Below are positions 16,886-24,578 of a stretch of DNA of 64,000 nucleotides, in pieces. How positions within the stretch are numbered: the stretch's first letter is position 1; the number at the start of each line of letters is the position of its first letter. The position numbers and the translations under genes were made by a program. Location: contig NZ_JAQBIE010000002.1 in assembly GCF_028294535.1 (NCBI RefSeq), positions 1-64,000 on the forward strand, in the 5' to 3' direction. The DNA is from Paracoccus onchidii. Lineage in GTDB: Bacteria; Pseudomonadota; Alphaproteobacteria; Rhodobacterales; Rhodobacteraceae. The notes beneath the pieces are model-generated. The model was not told the DNA's origin. It made no database searches and worked only from the letters and a program-made list of their open reading frames with translations.

Positions 16886-17829
16886 CAGCATTGCCCCTGC
16901 CCGCCCGGTCACCTTTCAAACGCCTCGGCCTACTGCATGTAGCGGTCATCCTGACCCTTGCAACGATTCCGTTCCTCTTGGTTTTTGCCATCAGCTTTGG
17001 CCACAAGGTCGAAGGCGCTGCCTGGGTCTGGAGCCTGGAGTTTTCGAACTACAAGCGGTTCTTTGTCGGCAGCGATTACCCCGACACCGTGTCTTTTCTG
17101 TATCTTAAGTACCTGTGGTATTCGGTTTGGTACGCCTTGGTCGCGGCGGTGCTGGCTGTGGCCACGGCGTTTCCCTTTGTTTGGCAAATGATCCGCCTGT
17201 CCCGTCGCGCCCAAACCCTCTGGCTGGTGTTTTTCCTTTGCAGCCTGACCTTTTCCGAAGTGTTTATCGTGATGGGATGGGACATTCTGATGTCCAACCG
17301 TTCCGGATTGCCAATGCTGTTCAGGGAAACCGGCATAACCGATTGGCTGAAAGCAAATGGTGGCCTTGATCTATTGCGGGAATGGGGTCTGGCGACACCG
17401 CGAAATGTCCGTTTCAAGCCCAGCCAATTCGCCACGATCCTGACTTTGACCTATCTGGTCTGGCCTTACGCGGTAATCCTGCTTTATCCGCCAATCTCGA
17501 AGATCGAACGCGAAGTCATCGAGGCGGCACGCACAATGGGGGCCGGCCCCCTGACCGTGATGCGCACGGTGGTGACACCGATGGTGCGCACCCCACTGAT
17601 CGGGGCCGTGCTGCTGCTGTTTGTCTTTTTGCTCGGTGCCTATGTGACCATTGCCGTCTTTGCCGATCCGTCCAGCCATACCTTGTCGATTTCGGTCTAC
17701 GAGGCCGTGCGCGGCGCAACATTGAATGCACCATTCGGGGCAGCGCAGGCCGTCATCCTGCTACTGACCGCCGCCGGTGTTCTTGTCATCGGACAACGTT
17801 TCATGTCCGCAAAATCCGGGGGGCGCTAA
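16882..17829 (+). CDS. ABC transporter permease (PotB-like)
   Basis: This 315-residue inner-membrane protein has six or so hydrophobic segments. It carries the binding-protein-dependent EAA motif EVIEAARTMGAGPLTVMRTV, which docks the ATPase. Its length and long periplasmic loop fit the PotB/PotH class. It overlaps the ATPase gene (ATGA) and is followed after one base by the second permease. Confidence 0.88.
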   Translation: MTALPLPARSPFKRLGLLHVAVILTLATIPFLLVFAISFGHKVEGAAWVWSLEFSNYKRFFVGSDYPDTVSFLYLKYLWYSVWYALVAAVLAVATAFPFVWQMIRLSRRAQTLWLVFFLCSLTFSEVFIVMGWDILMSNRSGLPMLFRETGITDWLKANGGLDLLREWGLATPRNVRFKPSQFATILTLTYLVWPYAVILLYPPISKIEREVIEAARTMGAGPLTVMRTVVTPMVRTPLIGAVLLLFVFLLGAYVTIAVFADPSSHTLSISVYEAVRGATLNAPFGAAQAVILLLTAAGVLVIGQRFMSAKSGGR

Positions 17830-17830
17830 T

Positions 17831-18634
17831 ATGGGAAAGCTTCTTTCGCGCGGGTTCATGTGCGGGGCCGCCATTTGGATCATCTTTCCGATCATCGTCG
17901 TTTGCCTTGCCGCATTGAATAGTGGTCGTACGATGTTCTTCCCGCCCGAGGATCCGACCCTTGCCCGATTTACCGAGTTCTTTCTGACCGAAGAAATCTG
18001 GGTCCGTTCGCTGCGCACGTCGTTTGTCGTGGCATTTTCCAGCGCGGGATTGGCGGTTCTGGCAGCCTGGCCCATTGCCTATGGCCTGTGGCGTCGCAAC
18101 GATCGCGGCTCGAAACTGATAGCGGGGCTGGCCTTGATGCCCTTCGCCCTGCCCCCCATCGTGTTTGGCGTCGGGTTGGTCTTCTTTTGGGGTTACCTTG
18201 GCGCGCTTGGGAATATCTGGTCAGGCATAATCAGCCATGCCGTATTGTTTCCGGCGCTGCCGCTGACCACATTGTCGATCGGGCTGCAATCCATCGACCG
18301 CGCGCATCTGGATGCGGCCGCAACCATGGGCGCAAACGAGGCAACCGCCTTCCGGACCATCATCCTGCCTCAAATGCTGCCGTTTACAGCATCCGGATTT
18401 TTCTTCGCGCTGGTTCTCAGCTTCAACGAATTCATCGTGATCTTCTTCGTGTCCGCCTCGGGATATTCGACGGTCACAGTGCAGATCTTCAACTCGCTTC
18501 GGAACGGATTCACCCCCACGATGGCCGTCGGCGCCATCACTTTCCTTACCATTTCCGCCCTGGTCTTTTCCCTGATCGCGCGGTTCGGAAACCTGCCCCA
18601 GCTTCTTGGGTCGGACAGCAGCAAATCATCATGA
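17831..18634 (+). CDS. ABC transporter permease (PotC-like)
   Basis: This 267-residue inner-membrane protein carries the EAA motif HLDAAATMGANEATAFRTII and typical PotC helices (ALMPFALPPIVFGVGLVFFW, FFFALVLSFNEFIVIFF). It pairs with the preceding permease to form the channel. The ATG at 17831 lies one base after the previous stop. It overlaps the isochorismatase-family gene (ATGA). Confidence 0.88.
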   Translation: MGKLLSRGFMCGAAIWIIFPIIVVCLAALNSGRTMFFPPEDPTLARFTEFFLTEEIWVRSLRTSFVVAFSSAGLAVLAAWPIAYGLWRRNDRGSKLIAGLALMPFALPPIVFGVGLVFFWGYLGALGNIWSGIISHAVLFPALPLTTLSIGLQSIDRAHLDAAATMGANEATAFRTIILPQMLPFTASGFFFALVLSFNEFIVIFFVSASGYSTVTVQIFNSLRNGFTPTMAVGAITFLTISALVFSLIARFGNLPQLLGSDSSKSS

Positions 18635-19278
18635 CGGAGGCAGAAACATGCGAAACGGTCAATCCAACAAGCGCCCTGATCGATGGCAAAGCCGTTCTGA
18701 TTGTCATCGACATCCAGAAATCGACCTTTGCGCCCATTCCCGATGACAAACGCACGATCGCCCATATGCCCGATTACGCGCAGCGCATGGCACGCACCAG
18801 GACCGCCATCGATCGTGCACGCGAGGTCGGTATTCCCGTGGTCTTCATCCAGGAAATACACCGCGCCGACCTGGTGGATCTGGGCCGCGAAACCGACGGC
18901 GACGAAGATATCCACTGCCTCGACAACAATCCCCTGACCGAACTGGCGGTGGAAGAGCTGGGCATCCGCCCGGATGACTACAAAATCCAGAAGCGCAGAT
19001 ACTCGGCCTTTTACGGCACCGATCTGGACATCCTGTTGCGCGGCCTGAAGGCCGAAACGCTGATCCTGACGGGTGGCCTGACTGATGTCTGCGTGCACTA
19101 CACCTTTGCAGATGGACATCAGGGTGACTATTTCTGCCGGGTGATTGAAGATTGCGTCGCAGGCTCAAGCGAGATCGCCCATCAGGCTTCGCTGAAGGCG
19201 ATGGAATATCTGCAACATGGTGCAGTCCGCCCTCTGGATGAAGTGATCGCCGCCATGACGCCGCAAGCCGCTGCGTGA
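18631..19278 (+). CDS. Isochorismatase-family cysteine hydrolase
   Basis: This 215-residue protein has the family catalytic triad: Asp in VLIVIDIQKSTF, Lys in YKIQKRRYSAFYGTDLD and Cys in LILTGGLTDVCVHYTFADG, followed by the cis-peptide region. Members hydrolyse amides or C-N bonds (nicotinamidase, N-carbamoylsarcosine amidase, ureidoacrylate and similar). It is the last gene of the ABC operon (ATGA overlap), so it probably acts on the imported compound. A strong symmetric hairpin lies downstream. Confidence 0.85.
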   Translation: MTEAETCETVNPTSALIDGKAVLIVIDIQKSTFAPIPDDKRTIAHMPDYAQRMARTRTAIDRAREVGIPVVFIQEIHRADLVDLGRETDGDEDIHCLDNNPLTELAVEELGIRPDDYKIQKRRYSAFYGTDLDILLRGLKAETLILTGGLTDVCVHYTFADGHQGDYFCRVIEDCVAGSSEIAHQASLKAMEYLQHGAVRPLDEVIAAMTPQAAA

Positions 19279-19332
19279 TCGCGCCCGAGGGCACTTCCGG
19301 CGCGATACCTGACATCCGGCATTTGACATCAA

Positions 19333-19365
19333 GACGTCACCGATCTTTCACAGATCGGTGACGTC
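19333..19365. terminator. Bidirectional terminator-like hairpin
   Basis: A perfect 14-base dyad (GACGTCACCGATCT / AGATCGGTGACGTC, loop TTCAC) lies between the convergent isochorismatase (plus) and HAL-like (minus) genes. No T-tract follows on either side, so termination strength is uncertain. Confidence 0.6.
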
Positions 19366-19389
19366 ATCGCAGACAATCAGGACGTCGGA

Positions 19390-21051
19390 TCAATCCGTGC
19401 CGACGTCAAAGCCCTGCAAAACCGCAACGCCTGCCCTGATATCGTCGGTGAAGGGACGATCGGTTTCGACAAACGGCACGTCTTGGCGGTAACGCGCCAG
19501 CAGGCGCGAGGTGGCCTTTCCCAGATCCTCGGTTTCGCGCAGATCGACAGCTTGCGCCGCATGAAGCAATTGCATCGACGAGATCTTGTAGCCCAACTCG
19601 ATCAGGCTTGCGAGGTTGGCCACAGCGAGCGGCGTGTTGCTGGCAACATCCTCGATCCCCGCCGAGGTTCCCATGCCATCCAGCGATACGGGCAGCGACA
19701 ATTGCCGGGATTCGGCCAGCAATGCGGTCAGCGGAACCTGCAATGCGCCGAAAGCCAGGCCGGAATTCCCTTGTGCCGCCAGAAAGCGTGGCAGTTTCGT
19801 AAGGGACGGGTTTTCGTATCTGATGGTTTGCATCACCGCCGAGCGCATGACCCGGGCCAAGGCCAGGTTCAGTGCCTCGACCTTGTCACCGACAGGTAGC
19901 AGCTCGAAATTTGCCGTCGGGTAGATCGCACCGGCGTCACCGACCTGATATGCCTCGACCTGCGCGGACGCGCCCTCATATTGATGCCCAGAAATCGTGG
20001 CGGGATTGTCATCCGTATGGTTGATCTGGATCGTCAGCGCCGCGTTCAGCGCCTCACTGGCCTCGATTGCAGACCCCATGGCGTATGCCATCGTGCGATA
20101 GGACAACGGATCCTGCAAACCGCGGCTGTCGGACGGTTGCCACAAATAGCTGCTATCCAAGGCGTCCCGGATTTGCGCCGACGCCTTGACCATGCCCGGG
20201 AAAGGGCGAATGGTTGTGGTTTCTTCCAGGAAGGGCGCGACATTACCGTTGAACCCTTCCAATGCAAGCGCGAACGCCACGGCCTGCCTTTGAAGGTAGG
20301 CATCGGCGTCATGCGCCAACAGGGCCGCGTGGCCCGCCGTCAGCGCGTTCGAGCTGATGATCGACAGGAAATCCTTGCCGACCGGCGTGACGGGCGAAAG
20401 TTCCGCCTGGGTCAGTGCCTCGGCTGCTGGCATTCGCCTGCCCTTGTAGTCAACCTGCCATTCACCGATCATGGCCAGCCCGACATGCGCCGCCAAAGTG
20501 ATGTCTGCCTGCCCCAACGATCCCCGTTCAGGAACGACTGGCACGATGTCATGCAACAGGAACTGACGATACATCTCGGCGATATCGGGCTGGATCCCGG
20601 TTCTGCCGGTCAACATCTGGTTCAGCCGCACCACCATGCCGGCACGAACCACATCGCGATCCATTGCATCACCAAACCCCGCCGCATGCGCACGCAACTG
20701 TCCAAGGTTGAATGCGCGCGACAGGTCAAGCAATTGATCATCCAGAACCCGCTTTCCGTCCTCGACCTGGAATGCCGGGCGATCCTTGTTCCAACCGACC
20801 CCGACCGTCAGTCCATAGACCGCAACACCTTGGGTTGCGGCATCCATGACAAGATCGAAGCCGGATTGCAGCCGCTGTTGCGCTGTTGCGTCGATGGTAA
20901 TGCCCGTCGCGGGATCACGGGCAACCTCGACGACCTGTTCAATGGTCAGATTGGCGCCGTCCAACACCAGATCATCCGCAAATGCAGCCCCCGCCATCAT
21001 GGTTGCTGCGGTGACACCGGCAACCAGATTCCGAATACATGCCGAATTCAT
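19390..21051 (-). CDS. Exported HAL/PAL-superfamily lyase without MIO triad
   Basis: This 553-residue protein has a clear signal peptide (NLVAGVTAATMMAGAAFA). The rest follows the aromatic amino acid lyase fold: AVYGLTVGVGWNKD (Tyr79 region), a segment beginning RGSLGQADITLAAH, LSIISSNALTAGHAA, QDPLSYRTMAYAMGSA (Arg319), IQINHTDDNPATISGHQYEG and QGNSGLAFG. In HAL/PAL the Ala-Ser-Gly that cyclises to MIO sits in GSVGASGDLAPLAH. Here it is replaced by Gln181-Ala182, one residue shorter, so no MIO can form. Ergothionase is a known MIO-independent relative that eliminates trimethylamine. Location and neighbours suggest a periplasmic elimination feeding the urocanase-like enzyme; the substrate is unproven. 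GGAGG precedes the ATG. It is the last gene of the IclR-led arm. Confidence 0.8.
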   Translation of the reverse strand: MNSACIRNLVAGVTAATMMAGAAFADDLVLDGANLTIEQVVEVARDPATGITIDATAQQRLQSGFDLVMDAATQGVAVYGLTVGVGWNKDRPAFQVEDGKRVLDDQLLDLSRAFNLGQLRAHAAGFGDAMDRDVVRAGMVVRLNQMLTGRTGIQPDIAEMYRQFLLHDIVPVVPERGSLGQADITLAAHVGLAMIGEWQVDYKGRRMPAAEALTQAELSPVTPVGKDFLSIISSNALTAGHAALLAHDADAYLQRQAVAFALALEGFNGNVAPFLEETTTIRPFPGMVKASAQIRDALDSSYLWQPSDSRGLQDPLSYRTMAYAMGSAIEASEALNAALTIQINHTDDNPATISGHQYEGASAQVEAYQVGDAGAIYPTANFELLPVGDKVEALNLALARVMRSAVMQTIRYENPSLTKLPRFLAAQGNSGLAFGALQVPLTALLAESRQLSLPVSLDGMGTSAGIEDVASNTPLAVANLASLIELGYKISSMQLLHAAQAVDLRETEDLGKATSRLLARYRQDVPFVETDRPFTDDIRAGVAVLQGFDVGTD

Positions 21052-21124
21052 TCGACCCTCCGAAGATAGAATTTTCCTGATTTTTCGAGTCTGTCGCAGG
21101 CACCCCGCGGCGCCTGCAACAAGG

Positions 21125-22441
21125 TCAGACAATGACCGGGCCAAGATGGGCGGCGGCCACCGCCAAGGGGATGCTCAGCAGGACACGGATCGCCCAGATC
21201 AACACCAGATGTGGCACCTTGACCGGAATCTCGGTTGCCAGAATGCAGGGGATCGACCCGGCAAAGAACAACAGCCCGGATACGGATGTGACACCAAACA
21301 GGTAGCGCGACATCATTGGCGCATCCGTCAGCATGCCGGTCGGAAAGAACATCTCGGCCAGGGCCGCGGCCATCGCTTTGGCGGTCAACATCGCTTCGGG
21401 CACCTGAAGCAGCGACAGCAAAGGATAGAAAAGCAATCCGAGCCAATCAAAGACCGGAGTATACATGCTGAGCAACAACCCCAGCAATCCGACCGAAACA
21501 CCCGTCGGCAAGATCACCGAAGTCATCTTCAATCCGTCTTTGACGTTTTCCCACAGCAGGCGCAGGAAACCCGGATTTCCTTCAACACGGGTCAGCGCGG
21601 CTTGCATCGCCGCAGCAAAATATCCGGTCGCGGCGACATCATCTTCCTGGTGACCGTCTTCCGTATCATCATACCACGAGATCGGTGGTATGCGGGCCGT
21701 GATGGCGGTGACGGCGAAGGTAACAAGCAATGTCGACCAGAAATAGTAATTCCAGATCGACAACAGGCCCAGAACCTTGGCCACGACAACCATGAAGGTC
21801 ACGGAAATCGTCGAGAACCCGGTCGCAATGATAACGGCCTGTCGAAACGAATAGGATCTTGTCAGAAACATGCGATTGGTGATCAGCAACCCGATGGAAT
21901 AGCTGCCGACGAAGGATGCCACCGCATCAACCGCCGAATAGCCCGGTGTGCGCCAGATCCGCCGCATGACCGGTTCCAGAAACACGCTGCAGAACTCGAT
22001 CAGCCCATAGCAAATCAGGAAACTCAGACCGATCGCGCCGATCGGAACGATCAATCCCAGGTTCAGGACCAGCTTTTCAAACAGGAACGGCATCATGCCC
22101 GGGCTTGTGATGACCGCAGGCGCGAAACCGGCGAGATAGGCGACGGTTGCGATCAACCCCAGCACCTTGAACGCGGAAAACACCATACTGCCCCAGGACT
22201 TGCGCCAGCTTCCGTCAAGAAACGGAGCCAGCGCGCCATAAAGGATCAGCAACAGCACAAAGGCTATTGCCGCGGGGCGGGCATGATCGACGATTGCGTT
22301 GGCGATATGCACGGGCAGGATCGTCGCCGTCCCGGCTATTGGCAATTCAACGAAAAAGATGACGATCCCGATCAGGCTGAGTGAGACCATCTTGAACAGG
22401 GTCGAGCCCCTGCCCGGTCGTCGTTCCAGGGTTTTTTCCAT
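21125..22441 (-). CDS. YjiH-family (nucleoside-recognition/GATE domain) membrane transporter
   Basis: This 438-residue polytopic membrane protein has about ten hydrophobic segments and two Gate-type halves (TPGYSAVDAVASFVGSYSIG, VPEAMLTAKAMAAALAEMFF). It resembles the YjiH/concentrative-nucleoside-like transporters. GGGAG precedes the ATG. It sits between the exported lyase and the Dabb/ureohydrolase genes in one orientation, so a role in importing the lyase product (a urocanate-like acid) or its substrate is a reasonable inference. An 89-base gap with a CCGGA/TCCGG dyad separates it from the Dabb gene. Confidence 0.75.
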   Translation of the reverse strand: MEKTLERRPGRGSTLFKMVSLSLIGIVIFFVELPIAGTATILPVHIANAIVDHARPAAIAFVLLLILYGALAPFLDGSWRKSWGSMVFSAFKVLGLIATVAYLAGFAPAVITSPGMMPFLFEKLVLNLGLIVPIGAIGLSFLICYGLIEFCSVFLEPVMRRIWRTPGYSAVDAVASFVGSYSIGLLITNRMFLTRSYSFRQAVIIATGFSTISVTFMVVVAKVLGLLSIWNYYFWSTLLVTFAVTAITARIPPISWYDDTEDGHQEDDVAATGYFAAAMQAALTRVEGNPGFLRLLWENVKDGLKMTSVILPTGVSVGLLGLLLSMYTPVFDWLGLLFYPLLSLLQVPEAMLTAKAMAAALAEMFFPTGMLTDAPMMSRYLFGVTSVSGLLFFAGSIPCILATEIPVKVPHLVLIWAIRVLLSIPLAVAAAHLGPVIV

Positions 22442-22530
22442 GAGTGCTCCCGTTTCCGGAATGCCGCCGCATCCGGATTTTTGTTGTTATTCGTTTTTGA
22501 CAAGGATCCGCGCCGGCAGACGCAGTTGGA

Positions 22531-22827
22531 TCAGGCGATCACGTAGTCGGCAATCTTGGCATCAAAGATGTCTCTGGTTGCCTCCAGCACCTTCAGATGC
22601 GCGGGATGCGCACTGTATTGGGCCAGCCCGTCCGCATCGCGAAACTTCCACAAGGTTGCATAGTCCAGGGAATGCGGTTTGCACGAGGTATCCCATCCCA
22701 GTTCGGAATCCAGAACAGTGTCGATCTGACCGGGCAGTTCCTGGATCAGCTTGACCGCTTTCACGACGCGCGGATCGTCGCGTTCGATCCCGTCCTTCAG
22801 CTTGAACATGACAATATGTCTGAGCAT
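22531..22827 (-). CDS. Dabb (stress-responsive A/B barrel) domain protein
   Basis: This 98-residue protein reads MLRHIVMFKLKDGIERDD at its start and SLDYATLWKFRDADGLAQYS later, ending VIA, as in Dabb-fold proteins. These are small dimeric alpha/beta barrels, often of unknown function and sometimes catalytic (olivetolic acid cyclase type). Its start overlaps the ureohydrolase stop (TGATG), so it belongs to the operon and may be a small enzyme or binding protein of the same pathway. Confidence 0.8.
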   Translation of the reverse strand: MLRHIVMFKLKDGIERDDPRVVKAVKLIQELPGQIDTVLDSELGWDTSCKPHSLDYATLWKFRDADGLAQYSAHPAHLKVLEATRDIFDAKIADYVIA

Positions 22828-23801
22828 CAGATTGCTTCCTTCGCGGTTTGACGGCGCGACAAGGTGGCACCGATTGTGTTGCTGATCAGGCGCGTAATCG
22901 CGACCGAGGTAAGGTTGTGATTGTCGAATTCGGGGTAATGTTCTGCAAAGCCGATCCCGCGCAAATTGCAGCGTGAAACCAGATCGCGGATCATGTCCAC
23001 GCCATCATAGAATTGCAGTCCGCCGGGCAATGGAACGCTGGTGCCGGGCATAACGGACGGGTCGAACCCGTCGCAATCGATGCTGATATAGACATTCGCG
23101 CCATCAGGAAAATGTTGCAGCGCGACACCGACACCTTCGCGGACAACTTCACGGGCCGTAACGATGGCATTTCCTGCCTCAAGCGTGTCGTCGTGATCAC
23201 TGACATGGGCGCTGCCGATTCCGCGCGCACCGACATGAACAATTTTCGCGACATGCGACATCTCGCGAATGCGGCGCATCGGGCTTGAATAGCCACAGCG
23301 ATGCCCATCAACATTGTCGCGATAATCTAGATGCGCATCGATTTGCAAAACATGAATATCCGTGAAGGCATCCAGCCCTGCGCAAATCGGGATCGGGGTG
23401 GAATCGTCACCGCCCAGCACGATGGGCAGCGCCGACAAGACCGCAGCCGACCGGACTGTCTCTTCGATTATCGCGACATGCTGGCTGGGGTCATGCACCG
23501 GCCCGAAACAGTCGCCCAGATCCAGCAGACCGACCCCGGCTGGATCAAAAAACGGGCCTTGAAGGTCGAAATCATAACGTCCGGCGAATGCGTGATAACG
23601 CGCCGACGCGGATCGGATCGCATGCGGCGCCCGCGCCGCACCGGGTGCGATGCCCGGCACGGTATATGCGCTGCCAAATGGTGCGCCGATAATGGCGAAC
23701 CCGCCCGCAACGACGTCATCCACCTGACCCGCAGGGACTTGCATGAAGGTTGGCCCAGGAAAGGCCATGGCATGGCTGTTCATCAACCGGTCATTGCTCA
23801 T
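22827..23801 (-). CDS. Arginase/agmatinase-family ureohydrolase (HutG-like role possible)
   Basis: This 324-residue protein has ureohydrolase motifs: IVLGGDDSTPIP, LQIDAHLDYRD and YISIDCDGFDPSVMPG. The usual first motif is GGDHS; here Asp133 replaces the manganese-binding His. The family splits guanidino or formimino groups (arginase, agmatinase, formiminoglutamase). In a hut-like cluster a formiminoglutamase-type last step is the natural guess. The start overlaps the IclR stop (ATGA) and the stop overlaps the Dabb start. The His to Asp change may alter metal use, or mark a subfamily. Confidence 0.82.
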   Translation of the reverse strand: MSNDRLMNSHAMAFPGPTFMQVPAGQVDDVVAGGFAIIGAPFGSAYTVPGIAPGAARAPHAIRSASARYHAFAGRYDFDLQGPFFDPAGVGLLDLGDCFGPVHDPSQHVAIIEETVRSAAVLSALPIVLGGDDSTPIPICAGLDAFTDIHVLQIDAHLDYRDNVDGHRCGYSSPMRRIREMSHVAKIVHVGARGIGSAHVSDHDDTLEAGNAIVTAREVVREGVGVALQHFPDGANVYISIDCDGFDPSVMPGTSVPLPGGLQFYDGVDMIRDLVSRCNLRGIGFAEHYPEFDNHNLTSVAITRLISNTIGATLSRRQTAKEAI

Positions 23802-24487
23802 AGTTTGATCTCGATCTGACCGACCTCATCGCGCAACAGTTCGGACATGCGGATGATGTCGTCATCTGAAATACGGAATGATGGGCCGGTAATGTTGATT
23901 CCACCCAGCACCGCCCCGTCACGGGCATAAACCGGCATGGCAATTGCAGTGACATCGCGTTCGAAAGTAGCGCGCGAACTCTGGGTCTTGCCCTGTTCGC
24001 AATTGCCCGTCAGCACCGATCCGATCACCGTTCCCTTGACGGGCACACGCTCACCGACCCAGCGAACATGGCGAATGGCCATGGGGCTGTCGCTTTGCAG
24101 AAGGTATACAACTTCGTCCGGGCTGGCCAATTGCGCAAAGCAAACGGTCTCTTTCGTCAGATCCCGGAGCTTTTGCAAATGTGGCTGGATAATCTCGGTC
24201 AGCCCCGAGAACTGCGTCAGTGACAGGGCAATGCGCATCATCCTGCCGCCGGGCGCGTATAAACCATCTTCGCATTTGCGAATGTAATGCTCGCCCTCCA
24301 AGGTCTGGACCAGACGCACTGTGGTGCTGGATGGCAGATCCAGCGCGTCGGAAATCTCTTTCATCGAGAGCCGTTGTCGTTGGGGCCTGAACAGCTCGAT
24401 GATCGAGAACGCCCGCAATGCGGACCGGACACTGTCCCTGCCCCGCCTTTCCCCCGCCTGCGCCGGTGATGCCGATGCGTTCGCCAT
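23798..24487 (-). CDS. IclR-family transcriptional regulator
   Basis: This 229-residue protein has an N-terminal winged helix (RALRAFSIIELFRPQRQRLS, MKEISDALDLPSSTTVRLVQ) and the IclR effector domain (GLTEIIQPHLQKLRDLTKET, AMPVYARDGAVLGGINITGP). It leads the minus-strand arm and faces the HutI-like gene across 91 bases. That gap contains three CGGAGT/ACTCCG half-sites, the probable operator. It most likely senses an intermediate of the imidazole pathway and controls both arms. Confidence 0.88.
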   Translation of the reverse strand: MANASASPAQAGERRGRDSVRSALRAFSIIELFRPQRQRLSMKEISDALDLPSSTTVRLVQTLEGEHYIRKCEDGLYAPGGRMMRIALSLTQFSGLTEIIQPHLQKLRDLTKETVCFAQLASPDEVVYLLQSDSPMAIRHVRWVGERVPVKGTVIGSVLTGNCEQGKTQSSRATFERDVTAIAMPVYARDGAVLGGINITGPSFRISDDDIIRMSELLRDEVGQIEIKL

Positions 24488-24539
24488 ATTTCCTCCGCTT
24501 GACTTTCAAGAGGGTTTCTATACGACACGATAAGATTCT

Positions 24540-24571
24540 GCAATACGGAGTTTAACTCCGCAATACGGAGT
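24540..24571. promoter_or_regulatory. Likely IclR operator with three half-sites
   Basis: Two copies of GCAATACGGAGT (24540-24551 and 24560-24571) flank an inverted ACTCCG. This gives alternating CGGAGT / ACTCCG / CGGAGT half-sites that form overlapping palindromes. The last half-site includes the GGAG ribosome site of the gene at 24579, so binding would block both transcription and translation initiation of that arm. Confidence 0.6.
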
Positions 24572-24578
24572 AACTAGC

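Noticed and set aside
20846-22384. A 512-codon plus-strand open frame
   Set aside because: Antisense to the HAL-like and YjiH genes; composition (Gln/Arg/His) is that of a reverse-complement shadow.
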